DNA from: a virus
Strand: one strand, 5' to 3'
Length of the DNA stretch: 22,619 nucleotides
IMG/VR virus record: IMGVR_UViG_3300046007_008519
Location: 1 to 22,619 of that record
The notes beneath the pieces were generated by a model, which worked only from the letters and a program-made list of their open reading frames with translations, did no database searches and was not told the origin of the DNA. Of this stretch, positions 1 to 8,086 are shown in pieces. The position numbers and the translations under genes were made by a program. Every line of letters starts with the position of its first letter. Within the stretch, counting starts at the first letter, position 1.

Positions 1-1392
1 GGAGCCTTGGCCTGGGAAAGATACTACAGGATTCACACCTGCCTTATACAATGTATCTCTCTGTGCTTTGGTTGGAGAATAAGCTAATTTAACAACGTTC
101 TTGATTACACCTCTATTGAAACCAGCAGGTGAGAACCAAGGATCATTTGTAAAGTCTGTTCTTGCACATAAACCTGCCGTATCGCCATTTAAAGGAATCC
201 AACGATATACATCATTATATCTATCGTACTGATACTTCCAACCTGAATCCATAACTGCATAAGATGTATTAAAGTTCAAATTAGTGTTTCTATGATCCAC
301 TGCATTAGTAACGGCAGTACCTGTATCTGTTACTCCAACAACATCAGCCAATTCTGGAGATACGAACATTACGCAATCTTTTCTAACTTCTACAACTGCG
401 CTTCTAATATGTTCTGCAACTGTTGAATTAACACTACCTGTAGGAATCAAGCTAATATCTATTTCTTCATCATTAGCAAATAAACTCCAAGAATTATTTA
501 GATCAGCATTTGATAATGATGGTACAGAACCACCTGATAGTGATACTGTTATATTTGATGCAAGATTTCCATAATAAGAATTAGTTGTACCTGCTGTAAC
601 AGAGGCACCTGCATTTGTCATCAATGGATGATGGCTGCCCCACCAAATATACTTAGAACTTTGATTGATAACATCTTTGTAAAACAAATTAGTACCATCT
701 GATTTCTTAGCATCACTTGCTTTAGATACAAATGCAAATTTTTCTAATACTGTGGCTTTCGTGCCACTAAACAATCCATCTTCATCAATAATGATAACAT
801 GCATTTCGTCATACGCATTAGCATTATATGCGCTAGCAGTTGTGGAAGTACCTGGCTTGCTATCGAACTCTCCGCTGTATTCCCATGTGCTATAAGTATT
901 AGCATCCGCCATACTTACCTTTAGAGAATTACCAAGTGTTCCTGGGAATTTAGCAGCAAATAATACGTTGCCCTGTACTGCAGTAACGCCGGATGAATAC
1001 GATGCGTCATAAACATCTGAATTTTTAATTGTTAAAACACTAGTAGTAATGATTGCATCATCATTACCCAATACGTTACCCAAATCGGTCAAAGGATAAC
1101 CAGACACGTTTGCTACGGCATTTCTTGAAATAGAATTAGCAGCTCTAACAACTTGTAGATTATTACCATATGACAAAAAATTCGCAGCAGTGAAGAATGA
1201 TGTAGCAGTTGTATCATTTGGTTTACCAAATAACTCAACCAGTCTGTTTTCAGATTCAACAGTAGTAACTTTTTCTACAGGGCCCCATTGAAATGCGCCA
1301 GCAAATGCGCCAGCAGAAGTAGATACTGCTGGGACTATATTTGTAAAGTCCTTTTCAGTAACTAGTACTCCTGGTGAAAGCTGAAATGCCAT
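1..1392 (-). CDS. 18: Tail sheath protein gp18 (3' end outside window)
   Basis: This is the contractile tail sheath subunit, which polymerises around the tail tube and contracts to drive injection. The frame is open for 464 codons from an ATG at 1390-1392 to the window edge, so the stop lies outside. The N-terminus reads MAFQLSPGVLVTEKDFTNIV, the usual start of T4-type sheath proteins, followed by the AGAFQWGPV segment. The visible end reads VVSFPGQGS, matching the FPGQG motif in the C-terminal third of T4-like sheaths. T4 gp18 has 659 residues, so roughly a quarter to a third should be missing. A strong ribosome binding site (AAGGAGAA, 1397-1404) and an exact late promoter motif lie just upstream, so it can be transcribed independently of the terminase genes. 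The identification is secure. The function is known from the family. Confidence 0.95.
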   Translation of the reverse strand, partial: MAFQLSPGVLVTEKDFTNIVPAVSTSAGAFAGAFQWGPVEKVTTVESENRLVELFGKPNDTTATSFFTAANFLSYGNNLQVVRAANSISRNAVANVSGYPLTDLGNVLGNDDAIITTSVLTIKNSDVYDASYSSGVTAVQGNVLFAAKFPGTLGNSLKVSMADANTYSTWEYSGEFDSKPGTSTTASAYNANAYDEMHVIIIDEDGLFSGTKATVLEKFAFVSKASDAKKSDGTNLFYKDVINQSSKYIWWGSHHPLMTNAGASVTAGTTNSYYGNLASNITVSLSGGSVPSLSNADLNNSWSLFANDEEIDISLIPTGSVNSTVAEHIRSAVVEVRKDCVMFVSPELADVVGVTDTGTAVTNAVDHRNTNLNFNTSYAVMDSGWKYQYDRYNDVYRWIPLNGDTAGLCARTDFTNDPWFSPAGFNRGVIKNVVKLAYSPTKAQRDTLYKAGVNPVVSFPGQGS

Positions 1393-1396
1393 GTTC

Positions 1397-1404
1397 TTCT
1401 CCTT
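1397..1404 (-). promoter_or_regulatory. Ribosome binding site of gp18
   Basis: The minus strand reads AAGGAGAA four bases before the gp18 ATG. It is one of the strongest Shine-Dalgarno sequences in the window, as expected for a high-copy structural protein, and it supports the chosen start. Confidence 0.8.
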
Positions 1405-1436
1405 ATTTTATAGAATATTCATTCTAATTTACTATT

Positions 1437-1444
1437 TATTTATA
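1437..1444 (-). promoter_or_regulatory. T4-type late promoter upstream of gp18
   Basis: The minus strand carries an exact TATAAATA in the 63-base gap between the terminase gene and gp18. In T4-like phages this octamer is the whole late promoter, recognised by the gp55 sigma factor with gp33 and the gp45 clamp. Transcription would start near 1430, giving a leader of about 38 bases that contains the strong gp18 ribosome binding site. The same octamer occurs by chance inside genes elsewhere in the window, so the case rests on position as well as sequence. Confidence 0.8.
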
Positions 1445-1455
1445 AAATATCGCAT

Positions 1456-3123
1456 CTAGACATTTTCAAGCTGTTTTCTTCTAATTTTTTCCATGAGTAC
1501 TTGAGGATCTTCTCTAAACCAAATATCTGAATCAATAACTTCTGTTTGAATATCGGGAGATATCCCATTATCTATAATACCAAATGGTGTAAGTTCTTCC
1601 TCAATAATTTTAGCTTGGTCCTCGAATAATACTTTTCGTAAATTACTATCTGTCAATTCTTTAAAGTACGGATCATTTGCTGCCCACCCCAATAATACTA
1701 GTGTCATTACTAAATCATCATGATATCCTTCATCTGCTTTATGCGTTCCTCTTACTTCAATGAATGTAGATATTTCAGAAATAATTTCTGCATCATGTAT
1801 CAATAACTTATTATTTTCAACTAATCCTTTAAATGCAGTGCATCCAAGGCGTTTAACTAATTTAGTAGTTCTAACACCGAGAGTCGCTCCTTGTGTATAA
1901 CCTGATGACAAATACTGCCCTGATCTTGAATGTGCTCCAACAAAGAACATATTTTCATATTCAAGATCCATGTATAATGAGTCTGCTACTTGCTGTCCGT
2001 TATCATTAATTTCAACAAGTACATATGCCTTGTTAAAGTCTTTAGCTACTTTATGAATAATGTCCGGATATAACAAAGGACTAACTTTATTATTTCTATA
2101 TTTTGCAACTACGGTATACGGATATTTAGATATATCTGTTACTGTGAAAGCACAATAATCCCCACCAACACCTCTTGATGTGTCTGCTATTAAAGCGTAT
2201 ACGTGCCCAGATTGTGGTTCTTCAAGAACATCCAATCCATCTTTACTATAAACAGGTGTTTTGGCTGACATTCTACCAATAACATCTGGACTAATAAGTG
2301 TATTAGAAGAACCAAGAAACTTGCATAATACTTCCTGATTAAACTTAAGTTCACCAAGCATAGCTTTTTGCTCTGCTGCCCATTCTTCAGTTCTACCAGG
2401 TATTCTCCAATATGGAATAAACAATGGTACAAAACCATTTAATTTCTGTTCTGCTTCGTTCCAGAACTTCCAGAAATGATTATATCCTAATGGAGTAGAG
2501 GTTAAAAGAATCTTTGTAGTTTCACCGGAGGAAATTGTTGGATAAACAGATGTAAAGAATTCATCAGCAACTGTATTTGGAATAATTGCTGCTTCGTCAA
2601 TGTATAACCAGTTTACAGATTTACCTCGAATACCAGAAGCACTTGTTGCTGCTGTAAATATTCTACAACCATTTTCTAATTCAATATCACCTTTGTTCCA
2701 TGTCTTTACACCTTGCTGCATCCATATAGGCAAAAGTTCATACATTATCTGATAGCGATAAAGTACTTCTCGAGCAGCGGAGGATTTATTAGCTAGAATA
2801 GCAACGGTTTTGTTAGATTGAAATAATGTATACCATAGTATACAAGCAGCTGAAGTGATGGTTTTACCTTGCTGTCTTCCTTCCATCAATATAACTTTAC
2901 GATTATTAAGAATAATATCTACTTTTTCTTTTTGGCAGTCGTAAAGTTTAAATGGAACTATACCCTTATCGAGAGATATAATTCTACAATAAGTTTCTAT
3001 AAAATAAATGGGATCTTGACTACAAAGCATCAACTCCTTCACTTGATCTACAGTGAAGGTATGTTGGTAATCTATCGGTTTTAGATTTGGATTACCATTA
3101 TATGAATGGTCTTCATTGCTCAA
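1456..3123 (-). CDS. 17: Large terminase subunit gp17 (packaging ATPase/nuclease)
   Basis: This is the motor that pumps DNA into the prohead and cuts the concatemer. The 555-residue product (T4 gp17 has 610) shows all expected motifs. Walker A is GRQQGKT (82-88), Walker B is WLYIDEAA (172-179, catalytic E177), and the coupling motif is LLTSTP (206-211). The RNase H-like nuclease acidic residues fit D314 in LIADTSRG, E371 in VLVEIND and D470 in YHDDLVM. The start is a TTG at 3121-3123. The frame is closed by a TAA about 24 bases further upstream, the nearby ATG is out of frame, and the next in-frame Met is residue 32. The gene overlaps the 3' end of gp16 by 11 bases with no good ribosome binding site, so translation is probably coupled to gp16. 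Confidence 0.97.
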   Translation of the reverse strand: MSNEDHSYNGNPNLKPIDYQHTFTVDQVKELMLCSQDPIYFIETYCRIISLDKGIVPFKLYDCQKEKVDIILNNRKVILMEGRQQGKTITSAACILWYTLFQSNKTVAILANKSSAAREVLYRYQIMYELLPIWMQQGVKTWNKGDIELENGCRIFTAATSASGIRGKSVNWLYIDEAAIIPNTVADEFFTSVYPTISSGETTKILLTSTPLGYNHFWKFWNEAEQKLNGFVPLFIPYWRIPGRTEEWAAEQKAMLGELKFNQEVLCKFLGSSNTLISPDVIGRMSAKTPVYSKDGLDVLEEPQSGHVYALIADTSRGVGGDYCAFTVTDISKYPYTVVAKYRNNKVSPLLYPDIIHKVAKDFNKAYVLVEINDNGQQVADSLYMDLEYENMFFVGAHSRSGQYLSSGYTQGATLGVRTTKLVKRLGCTAFKGLVENNKLLIHDAEIISEISTFIEVRGTHKADEGYHDDLVMTLVLLGWAANDPYFKELTDSNLRKVLFEDQAKIIEEELTPFGIIDNGISPDIQTEVIDSDIWFREDPQVLMEKIRRKQLENV

Positions 3124-3529
3124 TTGTTTTGCCGTCGTCTTTGTTGTTTAACATTTTCAACAGTTCTTCTGTTGAACCAGCAAACACTACATTATTTTGA
3201 GTTCCTATTTGAGGACTTGTTGCTTCTTTGCCTTTGATATCTTTAACTTGCTTATGAATATTTAAAAGATCTTTGGCAGTATCAGCCATTGTCTTGATTA
3301 ATTGCCCCGTTACCTCATATGCCCTTGGATGCTCAGAATTTCGAGCAAAATTAATCATGTCATCAAGAGTACCTTCACCTTTTAGAATAAGTTTTCTCAA
3401 GGTATCTCTTGCTAAATCATAATCATTCTGCTGATCTAATTCATTATTAGAAATAGCTAACGGTAGATCTTTTGATTTTTCAGCAACAGGCAGATTAAAA
3501 AGGTCATTTAATTGTTCTATATTTTTCAT
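3113..3529 (-). CDS. 16: Small terminase subunit gp16
   Basis: This is the DNA-recognition and regulatory subunit of the packaging motor, acting with gp17. The product is 138 residues (T4 gp16 has 164). It resembles T4 gp16 in the central helical region: NSEHPRAYEV aligns with NADSPRHMEV, and NIHKQVKDI aligns with KLHKDMKDI. Near the C-terminus, NNVVFAGSTEELLKML aligns with NATVFMGSPTELMDEI. A GTG one codon further upstream (3530-3532) could also serve. I chose the ATG at 3527-3529, immediately after the gp15 stop. It lies between gp15 and gp17, in the T4 order 15-16-17. No functional anomaly is visible. Confidence 0.92.
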   Translation of the reverse strand: MKNIEQLNDLFNLPVAEKSKDLPLAISNNELDQQNDYDLARDTLRKLILKGEGTLDDMINFARNSEHPRAYEVTGQLIKTMADTAKDLLNIHKQVKDIKGKEATSPQIGTQNNVVFAGSTEELLKMLNNKDDGKTIEQ

Positions 3530-3531
3530 CA

Positions 3532-4284
3532 CTACTCATCAAAAGTTTCTAGAAAGTCATAATTTTCACCTGGCTTAGCTGTAGTAGGTGATACTGACGC
3601 AGTATAACTAACAAGTTTACCTGTTAAATCTTCTTTCTCATACGTATTAGCGACCGCAGTTCTAATAATACTCTGACGTTCTGCAGGACCAAAGAAGTTC
3701 AATTTAAGTGTAAATGTAAAAGTCCAAATTATCATTCGCCTTGTCATGAAGTCTGCTTCATAGTCATCTTCATGATTTATAGTATCTAATATAATAGGCA
3801 AATCATGTTTAATATTTAACTCCGGTACTGCTTTTAAAGTTAAATTAAAATCTGGATTAAAAAACGGTAATATCTGTTCTACTATTTGTAAACCATCGTC
3901 TTGATTTCTAGTGTACAAATATAACGAAATGCCCATATTATATGGAGCAGGGGCAAACTGTCTAGTTTGCGTAGTCAAAGAAGTATTATTTATTCTGTTC
4001 TGTTGAGTCGGGGCAATTTTTCTAGATGGGTCATATGTTATACCTGTCATCTCAAAAGACATACGAGGCAAAACTACTTCTGTTCTAGCATCAGTATCTG
4101 GATTAGGCAGCTGTTTTATTCTAGCTAAAAACTTTTGAGTAGGGGCATATGATAAGGGGACTCTTATAGTTTGAATCACTTTCCCTGTAGAATCTTTTCG
4201 ATCTATGTTTATATTGTTGAACATATTACCGAAAGCTACTATAGATTTTCTTATAGTTCCCCAATAAAATTTTTGATTAAGCAT
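3532..4284 (-). CDS. 15: Tail sheath stabiliser and completion protein gp15
   Basis: gp15 caps the finished tail and joins it to the head-neck complex. The product is 250 residues (T4 gp15 has 272). The N-terminus, beginning MLNQKFYWGTIRKSIVAFGN, is typical of this family: a small aromatic strand, a basic helix, then the NMFNNI segment. Later there is an acidic DDYEADFMTRRMIIWTF region with FTLKLNFFGP behind it, also characteristic of the marine homologues as I know them. Its ATG overlaps the gp14 stop as TAATG, so the two are translationally coupled. Position between gp14 and gp16 supports the call. I see no catalytic motifs, and none are expected. Confidence 0.92.
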   Translation of the reverse strand: MLNQKFYWGTIRKSIVAFGNMFNNINIDRKDSTGKVIQTIRVPLSYAPTQKFLARIKQLPNPDTDARTEVVLPRMSFEMTGITYDPSRKIAPTQQNRINNTSLTTQTRQFAPAPYNMGISLYLYTRNQDDGLQIVEQILPFFNPDFNLTLKAVPELNIKHDLPIILDTINHEDDYEADFMTRRMIIWTFTFTLKLNFFGPAERQSIIRTAVANTYEKEDLTGKLVSYTASVSPTTAKPGENYDFLETFDE

Positions 4285-5033
4285 TATCTATTATATACCT
4301 CACCAAAAGGATTTCTATCAGTAAAATCTAAAATATCATTTATGCCCTGATCAAAATATTCATTGTCTGCTGCTTTATCTATATCAACAGTTTCATATTC
4401 CTCTCTAATTACTACTGATAAAGTTTCATACTCTAATAAGAACTTATAATTATTTTCCAGAAGAATTTCGTAATTTTGAATATCCTGACCAAGTTCAGTA
4501 GTAAGATCATCGATCTCATCAATACCAGTATTGAATCTTTCTGAGCTGTACTGCATTAATTCACAGTATAATTTAAATACGTAAAGTTGACCCACTTGAA
4601 AAAATGGATCTTTCGTTTCTACTTTCTTTATTTCAAAAAAAGATTTGGTCAAAGGGAAATATATTACATCACCTTCAGCTGGTCTATTAGTTAAAACAGT
4701 ATCACCAAATTGACCTATCACATTTTCCCATCTTCTTCTGGATACTATAAACGTTGCAGTGTCTCTTATTTCCAAACCAAATTTGGTAAGTAGTTCACCG
4801 TCTCCACCAAAACCGTCCACATTTTCCAAATACATTTCTAAAGGCTGAGCATAGGTATACGTATTAAGAACATCTTCATTCAAAATTAAATCTTCGTTCT
4901 CTTCCTTACGAGGAATATAATACGTATCAAAACCATAAATTTTAAGACACTCGATAATCAAATCTTCCATCAGTAGACTTTCTGAGCGTCTGCCCATGGG
5001 TATACCTGATTGGAAATAAAAGTTGGTAGCCAT
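4284..5033 (-). CDS. 14: Neck protein gp14
   Basis: gp14 is a head-completion and neck protein that with gp13 forms the connector ring under the portal. The product is 249 residues (T4 gp14 has 256). The start MATNFYFQSGIPMGRRSE, the segment LMEDLIIECLKIYGFDTYYIPR and the stretch EIRDTATFIVSRRRWE are hallmarks of the family. The last third is strongly acidic and probably helical. The start ATG at 5031-5033 has no recognisable Shine-Dalgarno sequence. The upstream spacer instead carries a pair of 10-base direct repeats, annotated separately. The call is secure on sequence and gene order. Confidence 0.93.
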   Translation of the reverse strand: MATNFYFQSGIPMGRRSESLLMEDLIIECLKIYGFDTYYIPRKEENEDLILNEDVLNTYTYAQPLEMYLENVDGFGGDGELLTKFGLEIRDTATFIVSRRRWENVIGQFGDTVLTNRPAEGDVIYFPLTKSFFEIKKVETKDPFFQVGQLYVFKLYCELMQYSSERFNTGIDEIDDLTTELGQDIQNYEILLENNYKFLLEYETLSVVIREEYETVDIDKAADNEYFDQGINDILDFTDRNPFGEVYNR

Positions 5034-5104
5034 GTATAACTATTCTATTGACTTTCTATTGACACGGTGTTAGTATTCTCTATGAGCCTAGATGATAAGA
5101 CTCA
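5034..5104. other. Spacer between gp13 and gp14
   Basis: This is the largest spacer in the window, 71 bases. It contains no open frame of note, no TATAAATA octamer on either strand and no clear hairpin terminator. Its only internal structure is the 10-base direct repeat at 5043-5063. Confidence 0.6.
5043..5063. repeat. 10-base direct repeat upstream of gp14
   Basis: The plus strand reads TTCTATTGAC twice (5043-5052 and 5054-5063) with one T between, a period of 11 bases or about one helical turn. On the coding strand it is GTCAATAGAA, ending 10 bases before the gp14 start codon. It might be a protein-binding or translational control site, or it may be chance. There is no independent evidence. 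Confidence 0.55.
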
Positions 5105-6067
5105 TTATCCTGTTATGAAAGCAGGTGGTATTTCATATTTGCTTTGCATTTCACTCTCAAGATTAGCAATTTCATCCATTGCTTCTTGATAAATTACTAC
5201 TCCATTAAGCGTTACACCGCCAGGTAATTGAACTCCAGCAAACTTCTTTAAGTTCTCTCCCCATTGTCTTTTCAATAAAGCAGTAGCATATTTTTTTAAA
5301 AACATATCATTGTAAACATCTGTAAATTCATCTGGATCTAATATACGATAACATTCGACGATCATGAATTCACCAACAGATGCATCTGCTTCCCAATCCA
5401 TATCCACATACAATCTGTTCATATGTCTATTGAATCTAATTGGCTTTTGACCTACAAGTAACTGATTGATTAATTCAAGTTGTGTTTTCACTTGGCTATA
5501 GTATATCAAATCAGTTGACATTAAACTATACATATCATTAAGTAAAATTTGGTATCGAATATCAAACATATTCATACCATTTGATCTATTTGAAAACGGA
5601 AATACTCTTGTTATACCGATAACAGAATCGGATATATTAAAATACTGATTATCATACACACCTTTCGATACAGGATTAGAGGCAGCTAATGCACCTGAAA
5701 TACCTGAAGTGGCACCAGTAACAGTTTCCCCTGCAGTAAAAGTTCCTGTTATTTTATATACTTTGATAGATGTAGCACTAGTTAATGATGTGATGATTGC
5801 AGTAGCGCCAGAAGATTGTCCTGTTATTTTTTCTCCGACACTAAAACTTAATCCGACCAATGAAGCAAGTGTAATAGTGGATGCAGTAATCTCAGCTTTT
5901 ACAAAAGTCTGTTCTGTACCATCAAAATGATATTCGCGCCAAAATTGTAACGCGTCATCTATTCTGTCCTCAATTTGGTCATCATCTATGTTTATTTCTA
6001 TAACAGGATGACCTAATCTTCTTAGACAGTAATCAATTAATGTTTGTCTGCTCGATGGAGCTGTCAT
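5105..6067 (-). CDS. 13: Neck protein gp13, with an internal fibre-like insertion
   Basis: gp13 is the head-completion protein that binds the portal and recruits gp14. The product is 320 residues (T4 gp13 has 309). The N-terminus TLIDYCLRRLGHPVIEINID followed by IEDRIDDALQFWREYHFDGT is diagnostic. The C-terminal half, with GVTRVFPFS-like (VIGITRVFPF), RFNRHMNRLYVDMDW and CYRILDPDEF segments, also fits. Residues about 62-132 look inserted. They hold two copies of an F(S/T)xGExxTGxxSG pattern (about 76-87 and 110-122) of the kind found in marine phage fibre proteins. The ATG start overlaps the upstream small gene by about 30 bases. The ribosome binding site is weak. Identity is confident; the insertion is an inference from the pattern. 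Confidence 0.9.
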   Translation of the reverse strand: MTAPSSRQTLIDYCLRRLGHPVIEINIDDDQIEDRIDDALQFWREYHFDGTEQTFVKAEITASTITLASLVGLSFSVGEKITGQSSGATAIITSLTSATSIKVYKITGTFTAGETVTGATSGISGALAASNPVSKGVYDNQYFNISDSVIGITRVFPFSNRSNGMNMFDIRYQILLNDMYSLMSTDLIYYSQVKTQLELINQLLVGQKPIRFNRHMNRLYVDMDWEADASVGEFMIVECYRILDPDEFTDVYNDMFLKKYATALLKRQWGENLKKFAGVQLPGGVTLNGVVIYQEAMDEIANLESEMQSKYEIPPAFITG

Positions 6068-6212
6068 TTTTAGCTTCTAATTCCTTGATTTTATCATTGG
6101 CAAATTTTAGCTGTGTTTCTAAAACTAAAATCTGATTATTTGTCAAATTTAATTTTTGCATTGTTTTATCTAACAATATTGTTAAAAACTTCTCATTGTC
6201 AATATTAATCAT
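6033..6212 (-). CDS. Small coiled-coil protein upstream of gp13
   Basis: This is a 59-residue product with start MINIDNEKFLTILLDKTMQK. The rest is a long helix with regular hydrophobic spacing (LNLTNNQILVLETQLKFANDK, then IKELEAKND), a probable coiled coil. I chose the ATG at 6210-6212, directly after the stop of the upstream fibre gene. Two earlier in-frame ATGs would overlap that gene. It overlaps gp13 at its 3' end. In T4 the gene before 13 is wac, the coiled-coil fibritin whisker. A positional comparison is tempting, but this protein is far too short to be fibritin and I see no sequence resemblance. Function unknown; probably a small virion or assembly protein. Confidence 0.7.
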   Translation of the reverse strand: MINIDNEKFLTILLDKTMQKLNLTNNQILVLETQLKFANDKIKELEAKNDSSIEQTNIN

Positions 6213-6213
6213 A

Positions 6214-7491
6214 TTAGTAAGTGCCTCCATCCAAATGACCAAATACTGGTATACCTGTTGTACTTAATTGTAATACTTGTCCCGATGTTCCTGTAGCGAA
6301 TCCAAATGATGTAGTTGTGTTTGGAAACATTATACTATTCGCGGTGAGTGTTGCTCTACCTGTACCACCATCTGCTACTGCTATAGGATTTAATAATCCA
6401 GAAACATTACCACCTGTTAAATTAGATACCAATGTTCCAATAGAATACCCTGTGCCACTAGTATCGACTACATTAGGTACTGAATCTGGATCACCTTCAA
6501 GACCTGTAAATAATTTAAATTTGCCAGAGTCAGATGCGTCTCTAAATAAACCTGCAAATTTTGTACCACTTGAAGTATATACACCGAAGAAACCTAAATC
6601 TAACGAATCAGCTGGATTCGTATTGCCCAATTTTAATAATGGGTCTTCCACAACTGTTACTGCAGTATTTAGTGTAGTGACCACACCATTAATAACAAGA
6701 TTACCGCCTACAGTTAAATTGTCAGTAATTGTTACACTATTAGGTAATCCAAATTGTACTTGATTATTTGTTACAGTAGTTTCAATCTCATTTGCTGTTC
6801 CTGCAAATGTTAATGTATCAGTAATTAAACTGACTGTATCAGTGCCTGTTCCACCTGCAATCGACAAGTTAGTTGCAATAGAAACATTAGAAGCTGTGGT
6901 AATTCTACCATACTGATCTACAGTTATAGCAGGTATACTTGATGTATTACCATAAGTTCCTGCAGTTACCCCAGACACACCAAGTGCTAAAGTTACATTA
7001 GCAGTTTCTCCACCTTGACCAGATGCTACAAGTCCAGCACCTGCCAACACATTATTTACATAATCGCCAGTAGTATCTGCGCCTAAAGTGACAGAATTAT
7101 TAATTACTGTTGCAGTTAGTGTCACATTAGATGAACCATCTATAGCAACGTTACCACTTAGATCTCCACCTAGCGTAATGTATCTTGGAACAGACCAAGA
7201 ATTAGCAGTAGTGGCATTAGATACTGAAAGATTTACAGCACCATTTGCATCTCTTTTTACTAGGGTATTAGGTGTATTAACAGAAGTGGCTGATTCAATT
7301 ATAGCAGTATAATACTTACCACCTACTCTATGAATGACATTTGAACCAGATTCAACGGATTCAATATACAATATTGCATTGGCGCCATTATTACTACCGT
7401 CTTGACTATAAGCTAACTCACCATTTTCAAGTATTCCATCAGTTGGAGCGCCAGCGCCAGTTGATCGTTTAATCTGAATAATAGTTGACAT
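6214..7491 (-). CDS. Fibre-like virion protein with tropism-determinant-type N-terminus
   Basis: A 425-residue structural protein. Residues 1-70 (IIQIKRSTGAGAPTDGILEN, then GELAYSQDG) resemble the N-terminal domain of the Bordetella phage major tropism determinant, a common virion-attachment module in marine phages. The middle is a low-complexity Thr/Asn/Gly/Val beta-rich shaft with VTLGADTTGDY and GGNLVINGVVTT. Then come the segments DSLDLGFFGVYTSSGTKFAG and LFRDASDSGKFKLF, frequent in marine phage fibres. The C-terminus has a VADGGTGRATLTANSIMF repeat and ends LDGGTY. The start ATG has a good AAGAAGG six bases upstream. It sits just before the neck genes, where T4 carries wac, so a collar or neck fibre is possible. 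A tail fibre is the alternative. Confidence 0.8.
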   Translation of the reverse strand: MSTIIQIKRSTGAGAPTDGILENGELAYSQDGSNNGANAILYIESVESGSNVIHRVGGKYYTAIIESATSVNTPNTLVKRDANGAVNLSVSNATTANSWSVPRYITLGGDLSGNVAIDGSSNVTLTATVINNSVTLGADTTGDYVNNVLAGAGLVASGQGGETANVTLALGVSGVTAGTYGNTSSIPAITVDQYGRITTASNVSIATNLSIAGGTGTDTVSLITDTLTFAGTANEIETTVTNNQVQFGLPNSVTITDNLTVGGNLVINGVVTTLNTAVTVVEDPLLKLGNTNPADSLDLGFFGVYTSSGTKFAGLFRDASDSGKFKLFTGLEGDPDSVPNVVDTSGTGYSIGTLVSNLTGGNVSGLLNPIAVADGGTGRATLTANSIMFPNTTTSFGFATGTSGQVLQLSTTGIPVFGHLDGGTY

Positions 7492-7497
7492 TTAGAA

Positions 7498-7504
7498 CCT
7501 TCTT
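7498..7504 (-). promoter_or_regulatory. Ribosome binding site of the 425-aa fibre gene
   Basis: AAGAAGG on the minus strand, six bases before the ATG at 7489-7491, in the 24-base spacer. It fixes the start of this gene. Confidence 0.65.
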
Positions 7505-7515
7505 TTTAGATTTTA

Positions 7516-7740
7516 TTAATAAGTTCCACCGTCAATAGCATCCACAGTACCTACTGTGATTTGTTGGCTAATCCATTTATTAGTTACTGTATCATAAACT
7601 AAAGTGTATCCATCTTGTAGATCTGTAGTGTCTACATTCTTTAAAGAATTCAAAGTAATAGCATCGCCGGTATTTTTTCGAACAACTATACCTGCTTGAT
7701 TTTGTGTGCCTTGATTTACAACTATTGCTCTATTACTCAT
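7516..7740 (-). CDS. Small structural protein ending in DGGTY
   Basis: A 74-residue protein, MSNRAIVVNQGTQNQAGIVV and so on, with a DLQDGYTLVYDTVTNKWISQ segment that is common in marine phage fibre N- or C-terminal regions. It ends VDAIDGGTY. The same DGGTY ending closes the next gene downstream (425 aa), so the two may share a terminal interaction motif or descend from one split fibre. Its ATG overlaps the preceding stop as ATGA, so it is probably translated by coupling. No enzyme motif is present. Likely a virion component of the neck or fibre complex; function not known to me. Confidence 0.75.
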   Translation of the reverse strand: MSNRAIVVNQGTQNQAGIVVRKNTGDAITLNSLKNVDTTDLQDGYTLVYDTVTNKWISQQITVGTVDAIDGGTY

Positions 7741-8066
7741 CTAGTTACCTCAGGCATAACTGTAATTATTCCCTCTATTACTCTTAATACTGATGCAGCA
7801 TTAACTACTTCAAGATCATATACATATCTACCAGCTTTGATATTAGCAGTGGCATTTGCTGTTAATGACATTGTTATTTCACCATTAGAAGCATCAGATA
7901 TATTGGCAGTTATAGTAGTAGCTGTTGTCGAATAATAAGATTTTCTTAGTTGAGATCTAGCAGACCATCCTGTTAAATCTTTAGGATCGCCGCCTTCCTG
8001 ATTGAAATATACAGTTACGGAAAAATCCGCACCTTGATCCAACAGTAGATTAGAGGTTACAGCCAT
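7737..8066 (-). CDS. Beta-rich virion protein, baseplate/neck accessory type
   Basis: A 109-residue protein. The pattern LLLDQGADFSVTVYFNQEGG, LTGWSARSQLRKSYYST and AGRYVYDLEVVN, then EGIITVMPEVTR, matches a small immunoglobulin-like family that I recognise from marine T4-like phages and from the N-terminal domains of baseplate upper proteins. It is presumably an adaptor in the virion. The start has a good GGAG seven bases upstream. An exact late-promoter octamer lies just before it, so this gene probably opens the neck/packaging late transcript. It overlaps the next gene by four bases (ATGA). The family match is from memory and its exact location in the virion is unknown. Confidence 0.75.
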   Translation of the reverse strand: MAVTSNLLLDQGADFSVTVYFNQEGGDPKDLTGWSARSQLRKSYYSTTATTITANISDASNGEITMSLTANATANIKAGRYVYDLEVVNAASVLRVIEGIITVMPEVTR

Positions 8067-8086
8067 TAGTTATCTCCATGATCTAA

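Noticed and set aside
1-1392. Gene-free stretch at the left edge
   Set aside because: Direct translation of the minus strand gives an uninterrupted gp18 frame. It only appears empty because its stop lies outside the window.
2190-2438. 82-aa open frame on the minus strand inside the terminase gene
   Set aside because: It is an out-of-frame shadow of gp17, whose motifs confirm the other frame. No ribosome binding site.
6214-7491. Diversity-generating retroelement, suggested by the tropism-determinant-like domain
   Set aside because: No reverse transcriptase and no obvious template/variable repeat pair in the window. The domain is common in phages without such elements.
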